This document shows, piece by piece, positions 8,160 to 17,127 of a DNA stretch of 64,000 nt. The notes below the pieces were generated by a model that saw nothing but the letters and a program-made list of their open reading frames with translations, ran no database searches and had not been told where the DNA came from. The position numbers and the translations under genes were made by a program. Source of the DNA: Pararoseomonas sp. SCSIO 73927. GTDB taxonomy: Bacteria > Pseudomonadota > Alphaproteobacteria > Acetobacterales > Acetobacteraceae. The stretch is taken from positions 1,916,501-1,980,500 of the forward strand of contig NZ_CP146232.1 in the NCBI RefSeq assembly GCF_037040815.1, in the 5' to 3' direction. The number at the start of each line of letters is the position of its first letter. Positions within the stretch are counted from its first letter, which is position 1.

Positions 8160-9647
8160 CTAATCGGCCCGCCAGCCGCCGCCCAGCGCGCGATAGAGGG
8201 CGACGACCCCGGTCGAGACCGCCGTCTCGCTCGACACCAGGCTGTCCTGGGCGGCGAGCTGGTTGCGCTCGGCGTCCAGCACCTCGAGCAGGGCCGTCAG
8301 CCCGCGCCCGTACTGCTCGCGCGCGAGGGCCGTGGCGCGGGCCGCGCGCGCGGCCGAGGCCGCCAGCCGGGTGCGCCGGTCCTGCTCGCGCGCCAGGCGG
8401 CTGATGCTGTCCTCCGCCTCGCGCTGGGCGCGCAGCACGATGATCTCGTACTGGGCGGCCGCCTGCTCGGCGCGGGCGCGGTTCGCGTCGATCTCCGCGC
8501 GCACCCGCCCGCCGTCGAGGATGCGCCAGCGGATCTGCGGCAGCACGGCGGTGAAGAAGGTGTTCGCCGGATGGCCGAGGTCGCCGAAGGAGAACCCGGA
8601 CCGGCCGAGGCTGCCGTTCAGCGAGACGCGCGGGAACAGCTCGGCGGTCGCGACCCCGATCCGGGCGGTGCTCGCGGCGACGGCGCGCTCGGCCTGCCTG
8701 ACATCGGGGCGGCGGCGGAGGAGGTCGTCGGGGGTGCCCACCGGGATCTCGGCCGGCAGGCGGGGCGATGCCGCGGGGGCGGAGAGTTCCGCGGCCAGCG
8801 ATCCGGGAGGCCGGCCGAGCAGCACGGCCAAGGCGTGGGCGGCGGCGCGCTCCGCCGCGGCCAGTTCCGGCAGCCGCGCCTCGGTCGCCTCCACCTGCGC
8901 CGCCAGCCGCTCGGCGTCCAGGTCGCTCGCCAGCCCCGCCGCCCTCCGCTCCCGCACCAGGGCGAGGGTGCGGCGCTGGGACGCCGCGTTGTCGCGGGCG
9001 ATGCCGGCCCGCCGCTGCACCCCGCGCAGCTCGAAATAGGTGCGGGCCAGCTCGGCCAGCAGCGCCACCTGCGTGTCGCGCCCCGCCTCCTGAGCCGCCG
9101 CCAGCTCGGCCTCCCCGGCCTCCACGCTCCGGCGCACGCCGCCGAACAGGTCCAGCTCCCAGGCGGCCTGGAAGCCGGCCTCGAACCGGTCGAACTCCGT
9201 GCCCGGCGCGCCCAGTGGCGTCGGGAAGGAGATGCCCGAGCCCGCCGGGAAGGTGAAGTTGCCGAAGGAGCGCTCGGCTTGGCGCTGGCGGGTGAAGCTG
9301 GCATTGGCGTCCAGCGTCGGCAGCAGCGCCGCGCGCGCCCCGGCCCCCGCCGCCCGCGCCTCGGACACCCGCGCGGCGGCCAGCCGCAGGTCCGGGCTGC
9401 CGGCCAGCCCGCGCGCGACGAGGGAGTCCAGCAACGGGTCGCCGAAGCCGCGGTACCACTCGGCCAGGTCGGCGGTGGGCACCGCGACGGCGCGCACCGC
9501 CCCGGGGGCGGTGGAGGGCTCGTCGAGGGCGGAGAAGCGCGACGCGCGCTCGACCGCGGGCGGCCCGGCATAGTCGGGCCCGACCGGGGCGCAGGCGCCG
9601 AGGAGCAGGAGGGCCCAGGCGCCGGGCAGGGCGGCCGGGTGCCTCAT
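8160..9647 (-). CDS. Outer-membrane efflux lipoprotein, NodT/OprM-type
   Basis: A 495-residue TolC-family protein. It has a lipoprotein signal (LLLGAC, Cys19) followed by the PVGPDYAGP start typical of NodT-family outer-membrane factors. Two homologous helical repeats follow, with RPDVRQAERAVAASTARIGVA in the second half, a hallmark of the family. It forms the trimeric outer-membrane channel of a tripartite exporter. Its ATG overlaps the stop of the EmrB-type gene (ATGA), so it is the third gene of an emrA-emrB-OMF operon read leftwards. Confidence 0.92.
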   Translation of the reverse strand: MRHPAALPGAWALLLLGACAPVGPDYAGPPAVERASRFSALDEPSTAPGAVRAVAVPTADLAEWYRGFGDPLLDSLVARGLAGSPDLRLAAARVSEARAAGAGARAALLPTLDANASFTRQRQAERSFGNFTFPAGSGISFPTPLGAPGTEFDRFEAGFQAAWELDLFGGVRRSVEAGEAELAAAQEAGRDTQVALLAELARTYFELRGVQRRAGIARDNAASQRRTLALVRERRAAGLASDLDAERLAAQVEATEARLPELAAAERAAAHALAVLLGRPPGSLAAELSAPAASPRLPAEIPVGTPDDLLRRRPDVRQAERAVAASTARIGVATAELFPRVSLNGSLGRSGFSFGDLGHPANTFFTAVLPQIRWRILDGGRVRAEIDANRARAEQAAAQYEIIVLRAQREAEDSISRLAREQDRRTRLAASAARAARATALAREQYGRGLTALLEVLDAERNQLAAQDSLVSSETAVSTGVVALYRALGGGWRAD

Positions 9648-11254
9648 CCCGGTCCCGCCTCCGCGCCCTCGCCCGGCTTGCCGGCGGGCATGAGGAGCAC
9701 CAGCACGATGCTGGCGAAGGAGATCATGGCGAAGAGCCAGTACACGTCGTTGTAGGCGAGGGTCTGCGCCTGGGTGACCAGGGACTGATAGGCCACGGCC
9801 AGGGCGGCGTCCGCGGCGTCGGTCATGTTGCCGAACCCGGCCTGCAGCCCGGCGAGGTAGTCGGCCCAGGCGGGGTTGGACGGGTCGGTGCTCTCGGCCA
9901 GCACGCTCTGGTGGTGCTGGCCGCGCCGCTCCACCATGACGGTGGCCAGGGTGACGCCGACGCTGCCCCCGAGGTTGCGCACGACGTTGAGCAGGGCGCT
10001 GGCCTGCTCGTTGTCCTGCGGGCGCAGCCCGACATAGGCCTGCGCCTGCAGGGGCACGAAGAGGAAGGCGAAGGCGATGGTCTGCACGCCGCGCATCGCG
10101 GCGAGCTGCCAGAAGCCGTAGCCCTCGTAGAAGCCGGACTGCAGCATCAGCCCCCAGCCGCTGAACACGAAGGCCACAACGAGAAGCCACTTCGCCGGCA
10201 CGATGGAGGTGAGCCACCCGGAGGCCGGCATCAGCACCAGCGTCGAGAGGCCGCCCACGGTGAGCACCAGCCCGGCCCAGTAGGCGTTGTAGCCGAACAC
10301 CTGCTGCAGCATGAGCGGGAGCAGGTTGGTGGAGCCGAACAGGCTGCCGAAGCCCACGAACATCACCAGGCAGCAGGCCAGGAAGTTCAGGTTCGCCAGA
10401 AGCCGGAAGTCGATCACCGGCTCTTTCCGCGTCAGCTCCCACAGCGGCAGGGCCAGGAGCGAGAGGCCGGCCACGACCGCCCAGAAGGTGATGAAGCCGC
10501 TGTCGAACCAGTCCTCGCGCTGCCCCTCGTCCAGCACCAGCTCCAGCGCGCCCAGCCCGACCACGGCGAGGGCGAAGCCGAGGTAGTCGAAGCGGATGCC
10601 GCGCCGCCAGCGCTCCGCCCGCTCCTGCCGCAGCACCGCGCTGTCCTGCAGGAAGTAGAGGCTGGCCGCGACCGAGAGGATGCCGACGGGGATGTTGATG
10701 AAGAAGATCCACCGCCAGTCCAGCGAGTCCACGAAGAGGCCGCCGAGCACGGGCCCCGCCACCGGCCCGACCACCACGGCCAGCCCGTAGATGGCGAAGC
10801 CCGCGCCGCGCGTCTCCGGCGGGAAGCTGTCCGCGATGATGGAGGCCTCGGAAGCGGAGTTCCCGGCCGCGGCGACGCCCTGGAGGACGCGGAAGAAGAT
10901 CAGCAGCTCCAGGCTCGGCGCGATGCCGCACAGGAAGGAGGCGACGGTGAAGGCGATGATGCAGGCGATGTAGAAGCGCTTGCGCCCGAAGGTGTTCGCG
11001 GCGAAGGCGCTGATCGGCATGATCGCCGCCTGCGCGACGAGGTAGATCGTCAGCACGTAGTCCGCCTCGTCCGTGGACACGCCGAGGTTCCCGGAGAGCT
11101 GCGGCAAGGCCACCGAGAGCGCCGTGGCGCCCAGCGCCTCCATCAGCGTGCCGGCGGCGACGATCCCCGCGATCAGGAAGGGGCTGTGCCGCCCGGCGGC
11201 GGAACGCGGCAGGCCGGGCGGTGTGTCGTCGGCCGCTTCGGCGGCGGCGCTCAT
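9644..11254 (-). CDS. emrB: DHA2-family multidrug efflux MFS transporter (EmrB-like)
   Basis: A 536-residue inner-membrane protein with the 14-helix plan of the DHA2 family. Diagnostic segments are GTLMEALGATALSVALPQL in helix 1, NTFGRKRF after helix 2, and WRWIFFINIPVG after helix 5. It exchanges protons for hydrophobic drugs and passes them to the adaptor and outer-membrane channel encoded on either side. Both ends overlap neighbouring genes by four bases. Specificity cannot be predicted from sequence. Confidence 0.93.
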   Translation of the reverse strand: MSAAAEAADDTPPGLPRSAAGRHSPFLIAGIVAAGTLMEALGATALSVALPQLSGNLGVSTDEADYVLTIYLVAQAAIMPISAFAANTFGRKRFYIACIIAFTVASFLCGIAPSLELLIFFRVLQGVAAAGNSASEASIIADSFPPETRGAGFAIYGLAVVVGPVAGPVLGGLFVDSLDWRWIFFINIPVGILSVAASLYFLQDSAVLRQERAERWRRGIRFDYLGFALAVVGLGALELVLDEGQREDWFDSGFITFWAVVAGLSLLALPLWELTRKEPVIDFRLLANLNFLACCLVMFVGFGSLFGSTNLLPLMLQQVFGYNAYWAGLVLTVGGLSTLVLMPASGWLTSIVPAKWLLVVAFVFSGWGLMLQSGFYEGYGFWQLAAMRGVQTIAFAFLFVPLQAQAYVGLRPQDNEQASALLNVVRNLGGSVGVTLATVMVERRGQHHQSVLAESTDPSNPAWADYLAGLQAGFGNMTDAADAALAVAYQSLVTQAQTLAYNDVYWLFAMISFASIVLVLLMPAGKPGEGAEAGPG

Positions 11255-12444
11255 CGGACGCGCGCCTCCACCTCGGCGGACATGCCGGGCGCGATCGGCA
11301 GCTCGCCGCTCGCGGCGCGGCGCTGCCAGGCCTCGTCCAGCGCGATCCGGACCGGCACGCGCTGGACGACCTTCACCCAATTGCCCGTGGCGTTCTGCGG
11401 CGGCAGCGCCGCGAAGCGCGAGCCGGTGCCGCGCTGCAGGCTCTCGATCCGCCCCGTCATCACCGCGTCGGGGAAGGCGTCCACCGTCAGGGTCACGGGC
11501 TGGCCGGGCCGCATGTCGGTGAGCTGGCTCTCCTTGAAGTTCGCCTCCACCCAGCGCTCGGTCCCCACCAGCGCGATGACCGAGGATCCCGGCCGGACAT
11601 GGTCGCCGGGCTCCACCCGCTTGTTGGTCACGCGCCCGGGGAAGGGCGCGACGATCCGGGTGTGGGAGAGGTTCAGCTCCGCCTCGCGCAGCCGCGCCTC
11701 GGCCTGGGCGGCCTCGGCCTCCGCGGCGCGCTGCGCCGCCTGGGCCTGGCCGCGCTGCGCCTCGGCCGAGGCCACGCGGGTGCGCGCGGCCTGGGCGCGG
11801 GCCTGGGCGGCGCGGCTCTCGGAGCCGGCCCGGTCGCGCTCCTGCGCAGCCACGGCGGCCGTGGACAGGCCGCGGTAGCGCGCGGCGTCGCTGGCGGCGC
11901 GCGCCGCCTCCGCCTCGGCCACCGCGAGCTGGGCCTGCGCCTCGCCGATCCCGGCCGCGGCCACCGCCTGCTGCGCCTGCGCCTGGGCGATCCGCGCCTC
12001 GGCGGCACGGAGGGCGGCGCCCGCCGCCTCGCGGGAGGCCTCGAAGTCGCGCGCGTCGAGGTCGAACAGGGGAGTGCCCTCCGCCACCTCGGCGTTCTCG
12101 GCGACGTGCACGCGCAGCACCTGGCCCTGCACGCGCGGGCCGATCATCGCGACCGGTGCTTCGACGTAGGCGTTGTCGGTCACCTCGTGCAGGCGGGAAT
12201 GCGACCACCAGCGCCAGCCCCACCAGCCGCCGCCGAGGAGGATGGCCACCAGGATGAGTATGAGGACCCAGCGGGGCGGGCCCTGCGGCTTGCCCTCCTT
12301 CCCGTCGCCCTGATCCGCCTCCTTGCCGTCCTTCCGCTCGCCCTCCTGCCGGGGACGGCGGATCTTCAGGCCAGAGGGGGGCGGGTGGTCGACGGCCACG
12401 GTGGCGGAGGTGTCCTCCGGTCCGGCGTCCTCGCGCTCAGCCAA
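11251..12444 (-). CDS. emrA: HlyD/EmrA-family periplasmic adaptor
   Basis: A 397-residue membrane fusion protein. A charged cytoplasmic tail (1-58) is followed by one transmembrane helix (59-80), the TDNAYV motif typical of EmrA, a lipoyl half, a long Ala/Glu/Arg-rich coiled-coil hairpin (about residues 135-250) and the second lipoyl plus beta-barrel part (VTNKRVEPGDHVRPG). It bridges the EmrB-like pump and the outer-membrane lipoprotein. It is the first gene of the operon and is divergent from a TetR gene that probably controls it. Confidence 0.93.
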   Translation of the reverse strand: MAEREDAGPEDTSATVAVDHPPPSGLKIRRPRQEGERKDGKEADQGDGKEGKPQGPPRWVLILILVAILLGGGWWGWRWWSHSRLHEVTDNAYVEAPVAMIGPRVQGQVLRVHVAENAEVAEGTPLFDLDARDFEASREAAGAALRAAEARIAQAQAQQAVAAAGIGEAQAQLAVAEAEAARAASDAARYRGLSTAAVAAQERDRAGSESRAAQARAQAARTRVASAEAQRGQAQAAQRAAEAEAAQAEARLREAELNLSHTRIVAPFPGRVTNKRVEPGDHVRPGSSVIALVGTERWVEANFKESQLTDMRPGQPVTLTVDAFPDAVMTGRIESLQRGTGSRFAALPPQNATGNWVKVVQRVPVRIALDEAWQRRAASGELPIAPGMSAEVEARVR

Positions 12445-12500
12445 GGGGGCACGCCCCGGGCAGGCGGCAGGGACCGCGCACCCCCTGGTCGGCCAGCGTC

Positions 12501-12542
12501 ATGTCCTTACGCCCCCCATGCCCAGGCAGTCTGCCAGGACAT
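12501..12542. promoter_or_regulatory. Candidate operator: inverted repeat between emrA and tetR
   Basis: In the 160-base divergent gap there is an inverted repeat ATGTCCT (12501-12507) / AGGACAT (12536-12542) enclosing a smaller one, GGCAG-T-CTGCC (12525-12535). Such nested symmetry is what a TetR dimer would need, but the arms are short and chance is not excluded. Confidence 0.35.
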
Positions 12543-12607
12543 CCTCCCGGCGTAAATGAACGGTGGCGTCTATTTCTCGTGCCGGATCGGTGAAAGAGTG
12601 TCGACGG

Positions 12608-13258
12608 ATGACCGACACCGGACCCGGACCGCCCGCCGCAGCAACCCGCCGAGGACGCCCCCGGGCGGACCAGAGCGGCCTGGTGGAGGAGCGCGTGCTG
12701 GACGCCGCGACGGCGGTGTTCCTGCGGGAGGGCTTCAGCCGGTCCAGCTTCGAGCAGATCGCCGAGACGGCGCGCGCCGGGAAGGCGACGCTCTACGCGC
12801 GCTATCCCTCGAAGCAGGACCTCTTCATCGCCGTCGTGCAGCGCTGCGTGGCGCGCGTCCTGGCGCGGGTGGGAGGCCATCCGGACGGGCCCACCCTGGG
12901 GGAGCGCCTGACCACCTATGGCATCATGCTGGCCAACGAGGCCCTGACGACGGAGGTCGTCGCCCTCATGCGGGCGACGATCGCCGAGGCCGGCCACTTC
13001 CCCGAGCTCGCGCGCCAGTCCCACCGCATCGGCTTCGGCGACAGCGTGCAGGGCGTCGCCCGCGTGATCGCCGGGTCTGAGGAGGGGATCGCCGCAGCCC
13101 TTCCATCGGCCACCCGCTTCGTGGAGCTCGCGATCACCCCCTTGCAGATGCGGGCCCTCTGCGGCGCCGACCTGCGCGAGCTGCGGGAGCGGGCGCCGCG
13201 CGATGTGGCGCTGGTCGTCGCCATGCTGACGGCGCAGGGCGTCCTGCGCGCCGCCTGA
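12608..13258 (+). CDS. TetR/AcrR-family transcriptional regulator
   Basis: A 216-residue regulator starting at ATG 12608; an alternative ATG at 12563 would add 15 residues that do not look conserved. The N-terminal helix-turn-helix is clear (AATAVFLREGFSRSSFEQIAE, then GKATLYARYPSKQDLF). A C-terminal ligand-binding domain of the AcrR C-terminal type follows. By position it should repress the divergent emrA-emrB-OMF operon and itself until a drug binds. Confidence 0.88.
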   Translation: MTDTGPGPPAAATRRGRPRADQSGLVEERVLDAATAVFLREGFSRSSFEQIAETARAGKATLYARYPSKQDLFIAVVQRCVARVLARVGGHPDGPTLGERLTTYGIMLANEALTTEVVALMRATIAEAGHFPELARQSHRIGFGDSVQGVARVIAGSEEGIAAALPSATRFVELAITPLQMRALCGADLRELRERAPRDVALVVAMLTAQGVLRAA

Positions 13259-13417
13259 TGTCCGCGCAACCGGCCGTGCCCGCGCACGCGCTCGCCCCAT
13301 CGCCGCCGGGGACCGTCCTGCCCCCGTGCCGGGTTGAGCGGGAAGGCCCCCCTCCGGCAGGAGGGGCGGGGCGCGAGAGGAGGTGTGCCCGTCAGGCCAT
13401 CACCCCCTTCCCGGGCG

Positions 13418-14164
13418 TCAGCTCCGCCCGGCCCGGCGCAGGTTGTTGCGCGCCTCGGTCACCCCGCCCTCGGCGGCGAGGCGCCACAGCCGCGTCGCCT
13501 CGTTCATGTCGCGCCGGAGCCCGCCCCGCCCCTCGGCGTAGAGCTTGCCGAGGTTGTTCTGCGCCTGGGCGTTGCCCGAATCCGCGGCCAGACGGAACAG
13601 GCGGGCGGCCTCCGCCTCGTCGCGCCGCAGGCCGCCGCGGCCGGTGAGGAGGAAGGTGCCGAGGCTCGCCTGGCCCGCCGGGAAGCCCTGGTCCGCCGCC
13701 AGCCGGTAGAGGCGCGCCGCCTCCCGGTCGTTGCGCCCGAGCCCGGCCTCGCCGTTCTCGTACATCACGCCGAGATTCACCTGCGCCAGGGGGTAACCCT
13801 CATCCGCCGCCGCGCGGTAGAGGCGGGCGGCGGTCCTGGCATCGCCGCCCTTGTCCGCGGCGCGGGCGGCGAAGGCCACGAAGCGGACCTCGCTCGGTGC
13901 CTCCTCCATGGCGCGGGCGCAGGCGGCGCGGGCGGCGGGCCAGCGCAGCTCGGCGAGGCTGACCCCGTCCACGAGCGCCGGCAGGTTGCCCATGGCGGCC
14001 CGGGTCGGCTGCGCCAGGTGGTCGCACTCGGTGAAGTCCGGCACGCGGAGCCCGCTCTTCCGCTCCAGCCCGTCGGCGTCGGACGCGAGGGCCGGCGCCC
14101 CCGCCAGAACCCCGAGAACCAGGATCGCGCCCAGAGCTGGCGCGCTGCTGCCCGTTCGGATCAC
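13418..14164 (-). CDS. Sel1-repeat (TPR-like) exported protein
   Basis: A 248-residue protein. The GTG at 14164 is preferred because it has a ribosome binding site (AAGGAGA) at the right distance and opens into a signal peptide (LGAILVLGVLAGAPALA). From about residue 115 there are four Sel1-like repeats of roughly 38 residues, each with the A-x-x-L-Y/F-R-x-A-A-D-x-G pattern (for example AARLYRLAADQGFPAGQASLG). These form helical solenoids used as protein-binding scaffolds, here in the periplasm. The partner is unknown. It is convergent with the TetR gene. Confidence 0.85.
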   Translation of the reverse strand: MIRTGSSAPALGAILVLGVLAGAPALASDADGLERKSGLRVPDFTECDHLAQPTRAAMGNLPALVDGVSLAELRWPAARAACARAMEEAPSEVRFVAFAARAADKGGDARTAARLYRAAADEGYPLAQVNLGVMYENGEAGLGRNDREAARLYRLAADQGFPAGQASLGTFLLTGRGGLRRDEAEAARLFRLAADSGNAQAQNNLGKLYAEGRGGLRRDMNEATRLWRLAAEGGVTEARNNLRRAGRS

Positions 14165-14477
14165 TGGACCGTTCTCCTTCGATGCGGCGCTTTCCCCACG
14201 CCATCCGTCCCAACGTGGAACGGTATCCACCAACGGCAGGCGCCGTTCCATCGGTGACGCGATCACAGTCAGTTTTCCCTCCCGGCAGTTTTCTCCCGGG
14301 AGACCACCTGCCCGTTGCTCCAGGCCAGGGCTCGTACCCGGCCCTGCAGGGAAGGCGAGCCAGCCCCGGACCCCGGACCATCCCGCTCGACCGGGGGGCG
14401 GGATGATGGCGCGGGATGCGGGACTTCGATGGCGCGGCGGGCCGTGATCGGTCCGGCTCCCATCGCGGCCCGCACGA
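14165..14477. other. Intergenic region, upstream of the Sel1-repeat gene
   Basis: No gene is supported in this 313-base stretch between two leftward genes. It holds an imperfect direct repeat, CAGTTTTCCCTCCCGG (14270-14285) followed immediately by CAGTTTTCTCCCGG (14286-14299). This could mark a regulatory site for the Sel1-repeat gene. No convincing promoter boxes were seen. Confidence 0.4.
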
Positions 14478-15371
14478 TCAGCCCGGAGCGGCGGAACCCA
14501 CCTGCGAGCGGAGCCAGTCGGCCGCTGCCCGGACATGGGCGCCGGCATCGCGCCCGGGACGATGCACGATGTGGTAGGTGTGGCCGTCTATCCTCGGGCC
14601 GAATGGCTGGACCAGGCGGCCCGCGGCCAGTTCGGCCTCCACCAGGGCAAGGCTGAGCAGCGCGGCCCCTTGCCCCGCCACGGCGGCTTGGATCGCGTGG
14701 CTCTCGTCGGAGAAGCGAAGCTGCGCGGACGGCACCGGCCGCTCCAGCCCCGCCGAGGCGAGCCAGCGCTCCCAGGTCGGGTTCAGCGGGTGTTTCCGCC
14801 GCCACTCGAAGTGGATGAGGGGAACCCCCGCGAGGTCCTCCGGCGCCGCGACGCCCAGCGCCGGGTTGACGACCGGCGCGTACCTGTCCGCGAACATCGG
14901 CTCCGCGGTCAGGCCGGGATAGGGGCCGCGCCCGTAGCGGATGGCCAGGTCGATGCCGCTGGCGGCGAGGTCGACCGCCTCGTCCGAGGCGTGCAGGTGC
15001 AGGTCGGCCCCCGGGTGGCGGGCCTGGAAGTCCGCCACCCTCGGGACCAGCCAACGCGAGGTGAAGGCCACGGTGGCGGAGATGGTGACCTGCGGCCGCC
15101 GCCTGGCCTGCGCCAGCCTCTCGAAGGCCGCCTGGAACGCGTCGAAGCCGTCCCGCAGCACCGGGAAGAGCTGCGCGCCGGCCTCGGTCAGGACGACCTT
15201 CCGCACGGCGCGGTCGAACAACCTCAGGCCGACCTGTTCCTCGAGCAGGCGGATCTGGTGGCTGATCGCGGTCGGGGTGACGGCGAGCTCCCTGGCCGCC
15301 CCCTTGAAACTGCCCTGCCGGGCGGCCGCCTCGAAGGCCCGGAGGGCGGACAGGGGGGGAAGGCGGCGCAT
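14478..15371 (-). CDS. LysR-family regulator, GcvA-like
   Basis: A 297-residue LysR protein. The start MRRLPPLSALRAFEAAARQGSFKGAA and the winged-helix region (VTPTAISHQIRLLEEQVGLRLFDR) are typical of the GcvA subgroup. The C-terminal two-lobed effector domain is complete (TFTSRWLVPRV-like segment, then DLAIRYGRG). It is divergent from the RidA-OYE pair with a perfect palindrome in the gap, so it most likely controls that pair and itself. Confidence 0.9.
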   Translation of the reverse strand: MRRLPPLSALRAFEAAARQGSFKGAARELAVTPTAISHQIRLLEEQVGLRLFDRAVRKVVLTEAGAQLFPVLRDGFDAFQAAFERLAQARRRPQVTISATVAFTSRWLVPRVADFQARHPGADLHLHASDEAVDLAASGIDLAIRYGRGPYPGLTAEPMFADRYAPVVNPALGVAAPEDLAGVPLIHFEWRRKHPLNPTWERWLASAGLERPVPSAQLRFSDESHAIQAAVAGQGAALLSLALVEAELAAGRLVQPFGPRIDGHTYHIVHRPGRDAGAHVRAAADWLRSQVGSAAPG

Positions 15372-15403
15372 CACCACGGATGAGTACACCTCAGCCGACA
15401 GAT

Positions 15404-15421
15404 GACAAATGACCATTTGTC
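15404..15421. promoter_or_regulatory. Palindrome in the lysR/ridA divergent promoter region
   Basis: Perfect 8-base arms GACAAATG and CATTTGTC separated by AC. It lies 33 bases upstream of the LysR start and about 80 bases upstream of the RidA start. It is AT-rich in an otherwise GC-rich region and has the symmetry expected of a LysR recognition site. Confidence 0.6.
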
Positions 15422-15503
15422 GTGCCCGGCCGCAGCGAACATCTCCGGGCCAGCAGACAATGCCGAGATGAGCCGGGCTCGTCTCGCTAGAGGAAGTGAG
15501 AAG

Positions 15504-15899
15504 ATGCTGGAACGCGTGGTCACCCATCCCGACAACTACGAGCCCTTCCTGCTGTCGCAGGGCATCAGGTTCGGCGACCTTCTCTTCATCTCCGGCCAGG
15601 CCGGAGCCGGCGACGACGGCCGGATCGTCGAGGGCGGCTTCCGGGCGCAGGGGGAGCAGGCCTTCGCCAATCTTCGCCGGGCGCTGGAAGCGGGGGGATC
15701 GAGCCTGAGGGACGTCATCAAGGTGACGATCTTCGTCACCGACATGGCCAACTTCGGGGAGGTGGTGGAGCTTCGCCGGGCTTTCTTCTCCCACCCCTAC
15801 CCCGCCGACACGATCGCCGAGATCAAGGCGCTCTACGATCCGGCGGCCCTGATCGAGATCGAGGCGATCGCGGCGGTCCGCCTCGCCGGGAGGGCGTGA
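15504..15899 (+). CDS. RidA family (YjgF/YER057c/UK114) protein
   Basis: A 131-residue protein starting at ATG 15504, preceded by AGGAAGTGAGAAG. The frame is open further upstream, but that part reads into the regulatory region. Core RidA features are present: LLFISGQAG near residue 25, ALEAGGSSLRDVIKVTIFVTD, and the C-terminal IEIEAIAAVRL. RidA proteins hydrolyse reactive enamine/imine intermediates or act as ring-opening deaminases; the catalytic Arg of classical RidA is not obvious here, so it may belong to another subgroup. One base separates its stop from the Old Yellow Enzyme gene. Confidence 0.85.
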   Translation: MLERVVTHPDNYEPFLLSQGIRFGDLLFISGQAGAGDDGRIVEGGFRAQGEQAFANLRRALEAGGSSLRDVIKVTIFVTDMANFGEVVELRRAFFSHPYPADTIAEIKALYDPAALIEIEAIAAVRLAGRA

Positions 15900-15900
15900 G

Positions 15901-17031
15901 ATGCCCGCCGCAGGCCAAGCCCTCCCCGCCACGGAGGCGGCAGCCCCTCTGTTCCGGCCGCTGGCGCTCGGCGGACTGATCCTGCCGAACCGCCTGGCCG
16001 TGGCACCGATGACCCGCGTCAGCGCCGGCGAGGACGGCCACGCGACCGAGCGAATGACCCGCTACTACGAGCGTTTCGCGCGCGGTGGCTTCGGCATGGT
16101 CGTGACGGAAGGCCTCTACACGGACCAGGAGTACTCGCAGGGGTACAGGTTCCAGCCCGGCCTCAGCGACGATGGGCAGGCGGAGAGCTGGAGGCCGGTG
16201 GTGCGCGGCGTCCGGGCGCACGGCGCCCTTGCCGTGGCCCAGCTCATGCACGCCGGCGCCATCAGCCAGGGGAACCGCTTTCGCGAGGGCACGGTGGGCC
16301 CTTCGGCCGTCCAGCCGAAGGGCAGGCAGATGGCCTTCTACTACGGCAGGGACAGCTATCCCGTGCCGTCCGCCATGACGGACGGGCAGATCGCCGACGC
16401 CATCGCGGGATTCGGCGCCGCCGCCGCCCGTGCGGTCGGGATGGCAGGGTTCGACGGCATTGAGATCCACGGCGCCAACGGCTACCTGCTCGACCAGTTC
16501 CTGACCGAGGGCACGAACGCCCGCGAGGACCGGTGGGGCGGCGACACGCGAAGGCGCGTCGGGCTGATCCTCGAGGTGCTGAAAGAGGTGCGCGGCCGGA
16601 TCGGGGCCGCCGTGCCGGTCGGCGTCCGCATCTCCCAGGGCAAGGTGAACGACTTCTTCCACAAGTGGCGGAACGGTGAGGCGGACGCCGAGGCGGTCTT
16701 CGGCAGCCTGGCTGATGCCGGCGTGAACCACATCCATGTCACGGAGTTCGAGGCGTGGCGGCCCGCCTTCAGCGACACCGGCCCGACTCTGGTCCATCTG
16801 GCGAGGAAGCACGCCCCGCGCGCCGTCATCATCGCCAACGGAAGCCTTCACGACGCCGGGAGGGCCGTCCTCGCGCTGGAGGACGGCGCCGACATCGTGG
16901 CCCTGGGCCGCGGCGCGCTGGCCAACCCCGACCTGCCGGGCCGGCTGGCCGCGCGGTCGCCCCTCCGGGAGTTCGATCCCGCCATCCTCGGCCCCATCGC
17001 CGACATCAAGGACAGGGAGCTGTCCCTGTGA
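15901..17031 (+). CDS. Old Yellow Enzyme family NADH:flavin oxidoreductase
   Basis: A 376-residue FMN-dependent TIM-barrel enzyme. It has the N-terminal RLAVAPMTR strand, AQLMHAGAIS, the FDGIEIHGANGYLLDQFL motif bearing the substrate-binding His-Asn pair, and RWGGDTRRR for FMN binding. Such enzymes reduce activated alkenes or demethylate and dehydrogenate small molecules. Pairing with RidA, which handles enamine or imine intermediates, suggests the two act on one nitrogen-containing or enone substrate under LysR control. That is inference. Confidence 0.9.
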   Translation: MPAAGQALPATEAAAPLFRPLALGGLILPNRLAVAPMTRVSAGEDGHATERMTRYYERFARGGFGMVVTEGLYTDQEYSQGYRFQPGLSDDGQAESWRPVVRGVRAHGALAVAQLMHAGAISQGNRFREGTVGPSAVQPKGRQMAFYYGRDSYPVPSAMTDGQIADAIAGFGAAAARAVGMAGFDGIEIHGANGYLLDQFLTEGTNAREDRWGGDTRRRVGLILEVLKEVRGRIGAAVPVGVRISQGKVNDFFHKWRNGEADAEAVFGSLADAGVNHIHVTEFEAWRPAFSDTGPTLVHLARKHAPRAVIIANGSLHDAGRAVLALEDGADIVALGRGALANPDLPGRLAARSPLREFDPAILGPIADIKDRELSL

Positions 17032-17127
17032 TGGGCCGCCCGAGGATCAGACCGTTCACCCGAACGGGATCTCATCACGCCGGCTCAGGGATGGCTGCAG
17101 AGGACCGCGCCCCTCCGGCCCGCCCCG

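Noticed and set aside
13349..13366. CCCCTCC-GGCA-GGAGGGG hairpin between the TetR and Sel1-repeat genes as a terminator
   Set aside because: The stem is only seven bases and no T run follows in either direction, so it is not distinguishable from GC-rich background.
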